A DNA stretch of 64,000 nt from contig CAYQQU010000015.1 in NCBI GenBank assembly GCA_964419545.1, forward strand, positions 1-64,000, given 5' to 3'. The stretch comes from CAYQQU01 sp964419545 (GTDB lineage: Bacteria; Bacteroidota; Bacteroidia; Chitinophagales; Saprospiraceae). This document shows, in pieces, positions 1-10,200 of this stretch (positions within the stretch are counted from its first letter, which is position 1; each line of letters starts with the position of its first letter). The notes beneath the pieces are model-generated. The model did no database searches. It saw only the letters and a program-made list of their open reading frames with translations, and was not told the origin of the DNA. A program made the translations under genes and the position numbers.

Positions 1-53
1 AATTGAGCACTCAGCAAAAATTTTTACAAGGAACTTGTGTTACACACCACTAA

Positions 54-635
54 GTGAAGTATAATATTGAATTTGATGAGCAACTGCCCGCCCGGTTGAA
101 ACGTATCTTTTACCAGGTGTGGAAAGCCTACGAACCGTTACACGACCATCCGCTCAAGTTGCAGTATGGCAATATGAAAAACATGACCATGCGGGCACAA
201 CCGTTAACGGATCACCGGTTTTTCTTCCGGCGAAAACGAGCTTACAAAATTGAAATCCGGCGGCGTATTACCATTGACGGCGAATTCGAACTGGCCGGCT
301 TGCCGGAACCCGTCATCGCCGGCTGGTTCGCTCACGAACTGGGGCATTTGATGGACTATTACCAGCGACCCTGGCGCGAATTGGTCGGCATGGCTATCGG
401 CTATCTGCTTTCTCCCATCTACCGGGCCGGCGTCGAGCGCCGGGCTGATCTTTTCGCCATCGAATACGGTTTTGTGGAAGCCATTCAGGCCACCAAGCGA
501 TTCATTCTCAAAAAATCCAACGTCCCTGACGTCTACCTCAACCGGATCAACAAATATTACATGACGCCGGAAGAGATCGAGGAAGTGATGCTGGGAAAAG
601 CAGAAAGCAACTTGTTCCGGGACCGGATATTGTAG
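54..635 (+). CDS. HELGH zinc-metalloprotease-like protein
   Basis: A 193-aa protein with no signal peptide. It carries an HExxH motif (AHELGHLMDYY, about residues 93-103) and, about 35 residues later, ERRADLFAIEYG. This spacing and composition resemble gluzincin-type zinc proteases, in which two His and a downstream acidic residue bind zinc. The segment between the two motifs (VGMAIGYLLSPIYRAG) is hydrophobic and could contact the membrane. The start is GTG at 54, placed where the protein becomes alignable in style (MKYNIEFDEQLP); no better ATG precedes it. It is convergent with the next gene, with only about 30 bases between the stops. The substrate is unknown. Peptidase class is likely from the motif, but activity is inferred. 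Confidence 0.7.
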   Translation: MKYNIEFDEQLPARLKRIFYQVWKAYEPLHDHPLKLQYGNMKNMTMRAQPLTDHRFFFRRKRAYKIEIRRRITIDGEFELAGLPEPVIAGWFAHELGHLMDYYQRPWRELVGMAIGYLLSPIYRAGVERRADLFAIEYGFVEAIQATKRFILKKSNVPDVYLNRINKYYMTPEEIEEVMLGKAESNLFRDRIL

Positions 636-667
636 AAGCTACGAATAATACCGGTTAAGCGGATCGT

Positions 668-1498
668 TTATTCCAACTCCAGGAACATGTTGTAGAGGCG
701 CGATCCATTTTTATTTTCCGCTTGCAGCACCACCACATCCGCGTCGACGGAGATGACGCGGTGCTTGAGAATATTATTGCGGATCAGTCCTTTTAAAGTG
801 AGATAGTAATAATCCCCTTGTTTTTGCAGCATATCCGGGCCGAGTTTCAAGGTCCGGATAGGAAAATCAGAATAGGGAAAAAAGTTTGGGCTGTTTTTGG
901 GAATGACATAAGCCTGTTTGGTTCGGTAAATTCCCGGTTTGATCTGTTGTGCATCCGGCAGCTCGGTCGTATAGGCCGTACCGGAAGCCCCTGCCTTGGC
1001 GCGCTGAAACACATTGATCGATTCCATTTGATCATCTCTCAGGAAAATGACGTTAGCCCCCATCCCGGCTGCTTGCTTTTTCATCATCTCCATTGTTTTT
1101 TCGTACAAAGCCGCACTGTTCGAAAAGACGGTAGCGCCCGTTCGGGAGGCGGCGACAATGTCCACTCTTTCCATTCCGGCGACCTCCGATTCCCGGTCGA
1201 TCACCACCACTTTTTCCCAGTCCAGCACACTTTTTACCGGCTCGTAATTGGCGAGGGCGGCGTTGAACTCCTGCGTGCGCCCGGAGCGAAAAACGATCCG
1301 GTCTATCTCCTGGGGGCTGATCTTATAAGGGATGGATTCGCCGGGGTATTGAAAAACGATCTGATCATCCCTGACTTCCTTTACGACCACCAATTCGAGT
1401 TGCCCGTCGCTGCGGAACAGGCTGTCTATTGCAGCAGACTGGGCAAATAAAAGATTAGAAACAAAAAGAACGAAGAAAACTGAAAAATGAACCTTCAT
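668..1498 (-). CDS. Secreted protein of unknown function
   Basis: A 276-aa protein that opens with a clear signal peptide (hydrophobic MKVHFSVFFVLFVSNLLFAQ, probable cleavage after the AQ). The mature part begins with a short beta-rich segment of about 60 residues (LELVVVKEVRDDQIVFQYPG). Many Bacteroidota exported proteins use this kind of segment to describe or sense a conversion. Then comes a mixed alpha/beta region with VVVIDRESEVAGMERVDIVA and a Met-rich helix (KTMEMMKKQAAGMG). I recognise no family. It probably sits in the periplasm or at the cell surface. It is co-directional with the SLC13 gene upstream (127-base gap), so shared transcription is possible but not shown. Confidence 0.75.
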   Translation of the reverse strand: MKVHFSVFFVLFVSNLLFAQSAAIDSLFRSDGQLELVVVKEVRDDQIVFQYPGESIPYKISPQEIDRIVFRSGRTQEFNAALANYEPVKSVLDWEKVVVIDRESEVAGMERVDIVAASRTGATVFSNSAALYEKTMEMMKKQAAGMGANVIFLRDDQMESINVFQRAKAGASGTAYTTELPDAQQIKPGIYRTKQAYVIPKNSPNFFPYSDFPIRTLKLGPDMLQKQGDYYYLTLKGLIRNNILKHRVISVDADVVVLQAENKNGSRLYNMFLELE

Positions 1499-1625
1499 AA
1501 AACGGATATTTTATTTAGATGAAAATCAGTGTTTTCGCCTGGCCGTCAGGAAAGGTAATTTCACAAGCGATTTTATTGAAAAAACAAGCTTCTCCAAATT
1601 TTGATCACCGGCCGGAGCGATATTT

Positions 1626-3428
1626 TCAAGAGGCTTCAAAGGAATAAAAAAGCGGGATGAACAAGGTCGCCAATAGCCAAAACAACAAATTGAGCAGCGT
1701 TCCTACTTTCGTGAAATCGGCGAAGCGGTACTGCCCGGCGCTGTAGACCATTGTATTGGTCTGATAGCCTACCGGCGTCATAAAACTCGCCGAGGCCGCA
1801 AAGGTTACCGCCAGCAGGAAGGGCGTAGGCTGCAGGCCCATACTGCTCGCTGTAGAAAGGGCGATCGGAGCCAGTAGCGCCGCCGCAGCATTGTTCGACA
1901 TGATCTCGGTGAGCAGGGAGGTAGCCAGGTAAAGGCCCGAAACGACGGCCGCCGGTCCCAACGGGCCCAGGTTGGAGACGAGCAGATGAGCGATCTGCGC
2001 ATCCAGGCCGGTGTTGTTCATCGCGGTGCCCAGGCTCAGCGCGCCGGCCAGCAGGAAGACGATCTTCCAGTTGATGGCTTCGTAGGCCTCTTTCATGGTC
2101 AGGGAACGCATCAGCACGAGGAAGGCCACTCCGCCGATCGCTCCGATCATGATGTCGACCCAGCCGACGGTCGCCAGCGCGACGATGCCGAAGATGACGC
2201 CGCAGGCCAGCGCGAACTGCTTGCGGTTGAAGTCGGTGATGGCGTCTTCTGAGAGCAGCACGAAAGGGGCCTCCTGCTCGTTCTCCATGCGTTTCAGCTC
2301 CTTGATGAAGTGTTTTTTGACCTCCGCCAGGATGACGTCGCCGGCTTTGAGCGGCACAGTGTAGAGGTGTTCGTGCTGGATGCCTTCCCGTTGTTTGATG
2401 GCCAGGGGCACCGAGCGGTAGCGCCGCCGAAAATCGATCTCTTTCAAGGTTTTGCCGTCGATGTCGGAGTTGGCGGTGATGACCATCTCCACCAGGGTAG
2501 AATATTTGCCGCGCAGGTCGTCGTCGCCGATTCGGACCGGCGAGACAACCAGGTTTTTGGCGCGGTCTTTCAGTCGTTTGATCTTCTGTACGTCACAGCG
2601 CACCTTGAGCACGTCGCCGGCGCGCAGCTCCATGTCGCCCGGCGGCAGGATAAACGAATTATCGCCCCGCCGCACTTCGATGATATCCATCTCCAACTCG
2701 CGAACCAGCCCGGCGTCCATGATCTTTTTACCCACCGAATCTCCGTTGTCGAGGAGCTCGATCTCGGTGAGGTAGTCGCGTAGCCCGAATTTGGCAGTAA
2801 GGTCTTTTTCCGACTGGCGTTCCGGCAACAGGCGAATGCCGATGAACAGCATGTAGGCCAGGCCGGCCGCCAGGAGGACCAGCCCCACGGGTGTTTGGGT
2901 AAACATGGAAAAAGGAGCGGCTCCCGACTTTTCGGCGATCCCGCTCACCAGTATGTTGGTGGAGGTGCCGATATACGTACAGATGCCGCCGAAGATGGAG
3001 GCAAAGGAAAGCGGGATCAACATTTTGGAGGGGCTCTGGCCCGAGGAGTGCGCGATCTGGATCACCACCGGGATAAAGACCGCTACCACCGGCGTGTTAT
3101 TGATAAAAGCCGAGATGAGGGCGATCAGGATCATCATGGCGATGATGCCCAGGTTGAAGTTGTAGCGAAAAGTAGTGGCCAACCGGTGCGCCATGACCTG
3201 CAGCGCCCCGGTTTTCAGGAGCGCGGCGCTAAGCACGAACATGAATGCTACCGTGACCGTCGCTTTATTACTGAACCCGGCAACGCCCTGTTCGGGCGTG
3301 ATGACGCCCGTAATCGTCAGGCTGACCACGATCAACAAAGCCGTCAGGTCGATGGGAATCAACTCTGTGGCGAAAAGAACGATCGCCAGCAGTATGATGC
3401 AGATGGTAATAATGGCTGCGGTGGTCAT
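1626..3428 (-). CDS. SLC13/DASS-family transporter with two RCK_C domains
   Basis: A roughly 600-aa inner-membrane protein predicted to move anions such as dicarboxylate or sulfate, probably sodium-coupled. The N-terminal half has several membrane helices with the family's characteristic stretch around FINNTPVVAVFIPVV. A soluble middle part (about residues 205-385) looks like two TrkA-C/RCK_C regulatory domains in tandem. The C-terminal half repeats the transport fold, with LTEIMSNNAAAALLAPIA. This layout (transport half, two RCK_C, transport half) is known for bacterial SLC13-like permeases. I chose the ATG at 3428 (MTTAAIITICIILL), which begins the first membrane helix directly. The reading frame is open 42 codons further, but that part is hydrophilic and unlike the family. 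Substrate cannot be assigned. Confidence 0.9.
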   Translation of the reverse strand: MTTAAIITICIILLAIVLFATELIPIDLTALLIVVSLTITGVITPEQGVAGFSNKATVTVAFMFVLSAALLKTGALQVMAHRLATTFRYNFNLGIIAMMILIALISAFINNTPVVAVFIPVVIQIAHSSGQSPSKMLIPLSFASIFGGICTYIGTSTNILVSGIAEKSGAAPFSMFTQTPVGLVLLAAGLAYMLFIGIRLLPERQSEKDLTAKFGLRDYLTEIELLDNGDSVGKKIMDAGLVRELEMDIIEVRRGDNSFILPPGDMELRAGDVLKVRCDVQKIKRLKDRAKNLVVSPVRIGDDDLRGKYSTLVEMVITANSDIDGKTLKEIDFRRRYRSVPLAIKQREGIQHEHLYTVPLKAGDVILAEVKKHFIKELKRMENEQEAPFVLLSEDAITDFNRKQFALACGVIFGIVALATVGWVDIMIGAIGGVAFLVLMRSLTMKEAYEAINWKIVFLLAGALSLGTAMNNTGLDAQIAHLLVSNLGPLGPAAVVSGLYLATSLLTEIMSNNAAAALLAPIALSTASSMGLQPTPFLLAVTFAASASFMTPVGYQTNTMVYSAGQYRFADFTKVGTLLNLLFWLLATLFIPLFYSFEAS

Positions 3429-3473
3429 TGCTGGTTTCCACTTATTAGGCTGCTTGCTCAGGGAGGGTAACTG

Positions 3474-3488
3474 ATGAATCATCCGGGT
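3474..3488 (+). repeat. Copy of dispersed 15-bp motif ATGAATCATCCGGGT
   Basis: The same 15 bases occur twice, in inverted orientation, at 57509-57523 and 57540-57554, where they form a hairpin. Here a single arm lies just upstream of the SLC13 start and is followed by TTAAA. This is consistent with a small dispersed extragenic repeat family. Confidence 0.6.
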
Positions 3489-3731
3489 TAAAAATTCCCC
3501 GCGCAACCAGTCTATTACTAAGCGCTCGGATTGGCCGCCAAAAATATAGATCATTTTCCTATTTACGGTAACGGCGCCGGCAAAACAGGGAGAAAACTCA
3601 TTCTCTTACGGCGCCCGACAACCGGATCGCATGTAGTTGACAATTTGCTGCAAATAAAACGGATAACAGACGAATGGGCGAATTCGGTAAGGCCTGTGAT
3701 CGGTTTACGCGAAATAATTTTCCGGTCCTGA

Positions 3732-3762
3732 TTTGAATGTGCCAATTTTTATAATATATTTA
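3732..3762 (+). promoter_or_regulatory. Candidate promoter of the four-gene operon
   Basis: TTTG (3732-3735), 19 bases, then TATATTTA (3755-3762). This matches the Bacteroidota pattern TTTG-N19-TAnnTTTG except for the last base. It lies about 110 bases before the 3873 start. The surrounding gap, 3429-3872, shows no gene of its own; the short reading frames in it have no recognisable content. Confidence 0.35.
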
Positions 3763-3872
3763 TGAGCGAACACCAAAGTCCAAAATCCATGAATCGCCTT
3801 AACCCATTCCCATCCCTTCCGCTACTCCGTTTTTCTGTTTTTTTCCATTATCATCAAGCGTAAATCAGGCCC

Positions 3873-6800
3873 ATGGCTAATGATAAATCCACCTTTCAGC
3901 TGCTGCTGGAGGAACTGCTGAAGATATACCGGCCTTTGATGGATGATCTGTCCGGCATCCTGGAACGCATGGACGCCGGCGGCTCCATTCCCCAAAACGC
4001 ATTGGATGATCTGCAAGCGAAGGTTAATGACCTGCCCGCACTGACGGATCTGACCAGCGCCGCCGCGATCGACGACGCCCGGCAAAAGATAATAGCCCTC
4101 TACAACGCCATCAAAGGCCTCGACGCCGGGGAGGCAGCCGCCGATATCGGGAATTTTTCCCGCCGGCTCAACGACTATCTCATCGCCGATTACCTGCGGG
4201 TGCACCGGACGACCTTCTACCACCTGGCGAGCCTCCTGGGATGGATCCGGTTTTCGCTCAACGATGAGCATGCCTTCGATACGGACCCCCCCATTTACGG
4301 TGAGACGCCCATGGCCTGGGACAGCCTTCCGGCCTTTTTCACTGATCCGTCCGCCGAATTTTCCAAAGCCGGCCACGGATGGGGAAAATCGGCCCCTCCG
4401 GAAGAAGCTTTTCAAAAGCAGTATCCGTTTTTGTTCTACCATCTGGGTAAGCTACTGGACCGGTCGCACGAAAATACCGGTTTCCCCATCGCCGCCACCA
4501 CTTTTGATCACGATCCGCCCGATAATTCGACGCTCTATATTCCCGTCACTTCCGAAACGGCCGGTTTTCGGCTTTCCCGCCTTGACGACAACGGCATTGC
4601 GGCCCGGCCGGAAGCCAGCCTGCAGCGCAATGTCGACATCGCGCTGACGGCTATGATCACCTTGTTGCTGGAAGCGGAGATCGCGCTCACCGGCGGCTTC
4701 GTTATCGAGATCAGCCCGGACGGCGTAGCCCTCAGCCCGGAAGCGCCGCAGGTACAAGCCCGGATAATGACCGGCCTGCGGGTCAGCAAAACCGATCGCA
4801 TCCTTTTGCTGGGCACTGCAGACGGCAACCGCGTCGACCTGAAATCGGTGGCCGCTAAGGTCGGCCTGCGCGTCGCTACCGGCGAACGCATGGAGTTTCT
4901 CGGTGAACTCACCCTCACCGAAGGCCGCATCGTGATCAAAAAAGCGGGCGGCGACGGCTTCCTCAACAGCTTGCTGCCCAAAGACGGCATCGTGGCCCAG
5001 TTTGACGTCAAAGTGGGCTGGTCGAACCTGCAGGGCGTTTATTTCGACGGCAGCGCCGGCCTGGAGATCAAAATACCCGCCCATATCGAGCTGGGGCCCA
5101 TCGAGATCCACGGCATCAGCCTCGGCATCCTGCCCCAGACCGGCGGCGACCTGCCCGGTTTTGACCTGCCGGTGGGCGCCGATGTGCAATTGCTGCTCGG
5201 GCCCTTCACCGCGATCGTGCAGGACATGGGCATCCGGACCTTCTTCAGCTATAACGAAGGCGGCGGCATCCTGGGGCCTTTCGATCTGGACGTCGACTTC
5301 AAACCGCCCAAAGGCCTGGGCCTCTCGCTGCAAACGCCGACCATCCGCGGCGGCGGCTACCTCTTCTTCGATTTCGACAAGGGCGAATACGCCGGGGTGG
5401 CGGAACTGGTCATCAAAGAACTGGTGGCGGTCAAAGCCATCGGCATTATCAATACCAAGAAACCGGACGGCAGCCCGGGCTTCTCCTTCCTGCTGATCAT
5501 TACCGCCGAGTTCCAGCCCATTCAGCTCGGCTTCGGCTTTACGCTCAACGGCGTGGGCGGCCTCATCGCCATTAACCGGGGCATGAACCTGGAAGCGCTG
5601 GCCGCGGGCGTGCGCACCAACGCCATCAACGCCGTTATGTTTCCCGACGACCCGGTGGCCGAGGCTCCGCGCATCATCGCCGACCTCAACCAGTTTTTCC
5701 CCATCGCGGAAGGACGCTATACTTTCGGACTGATGGCCATCATCGGCTGGGGCACACCGACGCTCATCGAAGTGGAGATGGGGCTCATCATCCAGGTGCC
5801 CGATCCGGTGATCCTGGCAATCGTAGGTGTGGTGCGGGTGCAGTTGCCCGACAAGGCCGCGCCCATCCTCAGCCTGCAGGTGAACTTTATCGGCGCCGTC
5901 GACTTCGAGGAAGGATATATGTTTTTCTTCGCCGCGCTTTTCGAATCGCGGCTGGTGCAGTACCGCATCGAAGGCGAGATGTACTTTACTGTCAGCTGGG
6001 GCGACCGGCCCAACTTCCTGTTCACCGTAGGCGGTTTCCACCCCGCTTTCCGGCCGCCGGCTCTGCCCAACCTCAGCGGTTCGCTCAAGCGCATCACCAT
6101 CAACCTGCTGCCGACCGACAACCCGCGGCTCACCGTACAGGCCTACTTTGCCGTCACTTCAAACACGGTGCAATTCGGCGCCAGCGTCGATTTCTACTTC
6201 AAGGTCAGCAAGTTCAAAGTGGTCGGCTACCTGTACCTGGATGCGCTTTTCCAGTTCAATCCTTTCTTCTTCATCGTCGAGATCGGCGCCGGCCTGTCGG
6301 TGATGCTGGGCGGTTCCGAGCTGTTGGGCATCCACCTGCGCGGGTCGCTCTCCGGCCCCACGCCCTGGCACATCAAGGGGTCGGCCAGCTTCCGCATCCT
6401 GTTCATCAAGGTCAAAGTGCGCGTCAGCAAGCGGTTCGGCCGGGAGAAAAAGCAGATCCTGCCGCCCCGGCCGATGCTGCCGTTGCTCCTGGAAGTACTG
6501 CGCGACGTTCGCAACTGGCAGTCAGCACTGCCGCGCTTTACCGAGCTCCAGGTGACGCTGGCCGAGATCCCGGAAGAAGAACTGGTGCTGCATCCGGCGG
6601 GCGTGCTTTCGATCAACCAGAACCGCATCCCCCTGAACTTCCGCTTCGAAAAGGTGGGCAATGAGCGGACGTCGGACTACCAGGCGTTCAACTTCTCCAT
6701 TGACCAATACAGCGAGGCTGATCAGCTGCGCGACTTTTTCGCGCCGGCAGAATACCTCCTGCTTTCCGACAGCCAGCGCCTCAGCCGCAATTCGTTCGAA

Positions 6801-7235
6801 CGCATGCCGTCGGGACGTACCGCAAAAGGCGGCGACGCTTTCTCTTCGGCCGATTACGTAGGGCGCGATTACGAGTTCGAGCAGCTCATCCTGGACGGTC
6901 CCGACTTCTTTGCCCGCAGGCCGGCCGAAGCCGATCGCATCCAACTCGACCAGAGCGATTACGAGGCTTTCGCCAAAGGCAACGCCGTAGCCCGCTCGCC
7001 GCAGGGCCGCCGGAATGCGCTGAAACCCGCCGCCGATAAACCGGTGCAACGACGGGAAGCGCAGTACGGGATCGTGGAAAGGGCCGACCTGACCATCGTG
7101 GAAATGAACGACAAATCGCTGCTTTACGGCTCGCAGGCCGAAGCGGTGCAGGTGCTGCGCGCCATAGAAAATGCTAAACCACAGCTGTCCCGCCGCTTCC
7201 AGGTGGTGCCGGCTTACGAAATTCAAGACTTATGA
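3873..7235 (+). CDS. Giant DUF6603-like protein, first gene of undescribed operon
   Basis: An 1120-aa protein with no signal peptide. Residues 1-90 are helical (MANDKSTFQLLLEELLKIY). A second helical patch follows near 105-125. From about 225 to 840 the protein is almost entirely beta-strand, built of recurring amphipathic stretches with Gly turns (GGYLFFDFDKGEYAG, GFGFTLNGVGGLIAINRG, VSVMLGGSELLGIHLRG-like). I recognise this as the DUF6603 type of large bacterial protein, whose function is unknown. A basic patch (KVRVSKRFGREKKQ, about 847-861) ends the beta part, and a less ordered acidic tail follows. The stop overlaps the next start as ATGA, so translation is coupled. The long amphipathic beta region could form an elongated groove or tube, but that is only inference. 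The family call is moderately sure; the function is unknown. Confidence 0.8.
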   Translation: MANDKSTFQLLLEELLKIYRPLMDDLSGILERMDAGGSIPQNALDDLQAKVNDLPALTDLTSAAAIDDARQKIIALYNAIKGLDAGEAAADIGNFSRRLNDYLIADYLRVHRTTFYHLASLLGWIRFSLNDEHAFDTDPPIYGETPMAWDSLPAFFTDPSAEFSKAGHGWGKSAPPEEAFQKQYPFLFYHLGKLLDRSHENTGFPIAATTFDHDPPDNSTLYIPVTSETAGFRLSRLDDNGIAARPEASLQRNVDIALTAMITLLLEAEIALTGGFVIEISPDGVALSPEAPQVQARIMTGLRVSKTDRILLLGTADGNRVDLKSVAAKVGLRVATGERMEFLGELTLTEGRIVIKKAGGDGFLNSLLPKDGIVAQFDVKVGWSNLQGVYFDGSAGLEIKIPAHIELGPIEIHGISLGILPQTGGDLPGFDLPVGADVQLLLGPFTAIVQDMGIRTFFSYNEGGGILGPFDLDVDFKPPKGLGLSLQTPTIRGGGYLFFDFDKGEYAGVAELVIKELVAVKAIGIINTKKPDGSPGFSFLLIITAEFQPIQLGFGFTLNGVGGLIAINRGMNLEALAAGVRTNAINAVMFPDDPVAEAPRIIADLNQFFPIAEGRYTFGLMAIIGWGTPTLIEVEMGLIIQVPDPVILAIVGVVRVQLPDKAAPILSLQVNFIGAVDFEEGYMFFFAALFESRLVQYRIEGEMYFTVSWGDRPNFLFTVGGFHPAFRPPALPNLSGSLKRITINLLPTDNPRLTVQAYFAVTSNTVQFGASVDFYFKVSKFKVVGYLYLDALFQFNPFFFIVEIGAGLSVMLGGSELLGIHLRGSLSGPTPWHIKGSASFRILFIKVKVRVSKRFGREKKQILPPRPMLPLLLEVLRDVRNWQSALPRFTELQVTLAEIPEEELVLHPAGVLSINQNRIPLNFRFEKVGNERTSDYQAFNFSIDQYSEADQLRDFFAPAEYLLLSDSQRLSRNSFERMPSGRTAKGGDAFSSADYVGRDYEFEQLILDGPDFFARRPAEADRIQLDQSDYEAFAKGNAVARSPQGRRNALKPAADKPVQRREAQYGIVERADLTIVEMNDKSLLYGSQAEAVQVLRAIENAKPQLSRRFQVVPAYEIQDL

Positions 7236-10200
7236 GCCTAGCTCGCTACGGATTTTTACCCTGGCTGCGCCAGGGCATCAGCGACCGGATCAATGCGACC
7301 GACACGCTCGGCGGACCGGCGGACCAGACCGGTCGCCCGACGGTCGACATCAGCCTGTCGGTGGTCGGTATACCGGTAAACACCTTCGCGATCGAGGAGG
7401 TCACCGGCGTCGCCGAAAACCCGGATCGCTCGGACAAGCCCGTTTTCAAAACGCTGCAGCTGACCGGCCCCGGAGACATCACGGGGATCAAAGCGGGCGC
7501 CGTCGTCAAAACGGAACCGCTGGCCGGGGTCGGGACCTTCGAGCCCAACTACCTGCCGTATATCGAATTTTACGAAGAAGATTTTCCGTGGCGCTACACC
7601 CCGGCCTCCGCTGCCGGCGACAAACTCCGGCCCTGGCTGGTGCTGGTCGTGCTCGAGGATGACGAATTCGAGCGCCGCTTCTTTCCCGGCGCCCCCCTTG
7701 CCGCCATCACCAACGGTACGCGACCGGTGGCTTTCCCGCCGAAAACGGAAACCTGGGCCTGGGCTCACGTGCACGTCAATCAGCCGCTGCCCGAAGACGG
7801 CAATATCACGGAGATCACCAAAGCGTTGCGCGAACTGGTCGACTCCCAGCCCAATCTCGCTTCTTCGCGCCTGATCTGCCCGCGCCGCCTCAAACCCAAT
7901 ACCAATTATACCGGATTCCTCCTGCCGGCTTTCGAGCAGGGACGCCTGGCCGGCCTGGGCGCCCCCGCCGAGCGGGTACTGAGCGCCGTCAGCCAGGCCT
8001 CCTCCTGGGAGCCGCACCCCTCCGACGAATACGCCCACCTCTGGCCGGTGTACTACGAGTGGAACTTCCGCACCGGCGACCTGGCCGACTTCGAATACCT
8101 CGTGCGCCGCATCGAGGCCCGCGTAATGGAAGAACCGGTGGGGCGCCGGCCGATCGACCTGCAGGAAGCCGGCTACGAATTGCGCTACCAGGGCGGCGAC
8201 GGAACGCTGCTCCTGGAAGGCGCCCTGCAGCTCATCGACGCCAATGAGCCCGGCCGGCGATTCGATTTTCTCAACGGCGGCGATACGGAAGATGCGTTCA
8301 TCGGCGACTTGCAGACTTTGATCAACCTCAATACGGACCTGGAAGAAGGCCTGGCGGGCGACGCGCCCGTCAACCAGACGCTCTACCTCGACGATGACGG
8401 AAAAGACGACCCCATCATCACGCCGCCGCTCTACGGGCAATGGCATGCCGGGAAATTCCGGGCGGACGCCGGCGACCCCGGCAACTGGTTCAATGAGCTC
8501 AACCTCGACCCCCGCAACCGCACCGCCGCCGGCTTCGGCACCCTGGTAGTGCGTAAAAACCAGGACGCCTATATGGACCGCGCCTGGGAACAGGTCGGCG
8601 AAGTACTGGAGGCCATGCGCCGCATCCGCCTCGATCGCTTTGCCGCAACGGCGGGACGCAAGCTGCAGACTGCGTACTTCGAAAAAATGGATGACGCTTC
8701 TTTCTCGGCTTTCTCTTCTTCGTTCCACGACCGTTCGCGCTACCAGCCTGCCGAAGATGAAGATTCGGATGATTCCACCAGCACCGTATTGCAGGTGGTG
8801 CGCGAACGCCGGGTGCAGCCTTTCGGTACGGCCGTTTTCTTTAAAAACCAAAACGCCCAGCTGGCGGACTTGAAAACCGCCCTGGAGGAAGCCAAAGCCC
8901 GGCGCAGCCAATTGTTGCAGGAGATCGAGGCCAAGGAAACCGAAATCGCCGCCACCCAGGGCCGGATCAGCGACCTGGAAACAGTTATCGCCGACCTGAC
9001 CGAGGAAATCAACACCCTCATTGAGGAAATCCAGGCCCTGGACCAGGATATCGGTGACAAACAAACGGAGATCGAGGCCCTGGAAGCGCAGATCGCCGAT
9101 GAAGATGATCCCGACGTCCTCGAAGACCTGAATGAACAACTCGACCTTCGCCGCGCGGAAAAACTGGCGCTGGAAAACCAACGGGATGCGAAAGCTGCGC
9201 AGCAAGATGATAAAGAAACTTTGCAGGGACAAAAAGGAACCGAACTGTCCCAAGAACAGAACCTCCTGCAAACGCAGCAAGATGAACTGGCGGCATTGCA
9301 GGACGAACTGACCGAGGTCGAAGCGGAGATCGATCACCTGGAGTCGGAGATAGAGCGGGTGACCGGGGTGATCAACCGCCTCACCCGCCTCAACCTGCCC
9401 GCCACCGCGCTGCGGCAGGATTACCGCAAAACCGCCCGCCCCAACGGCCCCCTGTTGCGCCGCGTGGTCGGAGTAGCGCCGACCCCCGACGTATTGATCG
9501 AACTCACCACCCTGATCAACGTCACTGCCGCAACAACGGAAGCAGACGTTCCCCCGGGCCTGGGTGAGGTCCGGTGGGAGGACATCGACTGGGGATCGGC
9601 ATTGTACCAGGACCCCCCGGCCCCCGTTGTCCCGGTAGTGGAAAATATCGTCACCACCTCCACCAATACCATTACCCAAACGATACAACGGCACATCAGG
9701 GCGGCGGCGGCGCTTAACAAGCGCACCCAAAATCTATTTGCGGTAAAACCCGCTGACCCCCCCGCCGAGGAAGCAGCCGAACAAACGCCTAAACCGCTGA
9801 TCACCTATCCCGAATTCAAGGAGGCGACATATTCCGCCCTGGCCGAGATCTCGTCGGAGCTGATGCTGCCCAACGTGCAGCTCATTCCGATGGATACCTT
9901 TTCCCTGCTGGAGGTCAATCAGCGCTTCATCGAATCGTACCTCATCGGCCTCAACCACGAGATGGCCCGCGAGTTGTTGTGGCGGGAATATCCGACCGAC
10001 CAGCGGGGCAGCTACTTCCGCCGCTTCTGGGACGACCTCGACAACGACCCGGCTACGCCGCCGCCGCCGGATATCAAGATACTCACCGAATTGAACGACC
10101 ATCCGCTGGGGCAGAACATGCCCGCCGATCGCGGCATCCCGCTTCCCGATCCCGACGATCCGCACGTCGTCTTCGTCATCCGAAGCGAGCTGCTGAAGAA

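Noticed and set aside
4452..6041. Antisense frame of 529 aa within the DUF6603-like gene
   Set aside because: His/Asp/Gly-rich composition typical of shadow frames; the sense strand gives a clear beta-rich protein.
7256..9730. Very long open frame (824 aa) antisense to the second operon gene
   Set aside because: The GC-rich coding strand and its codon bias open the opposite strand; the antisense translation has no domain, no coherent start and an odd composition.
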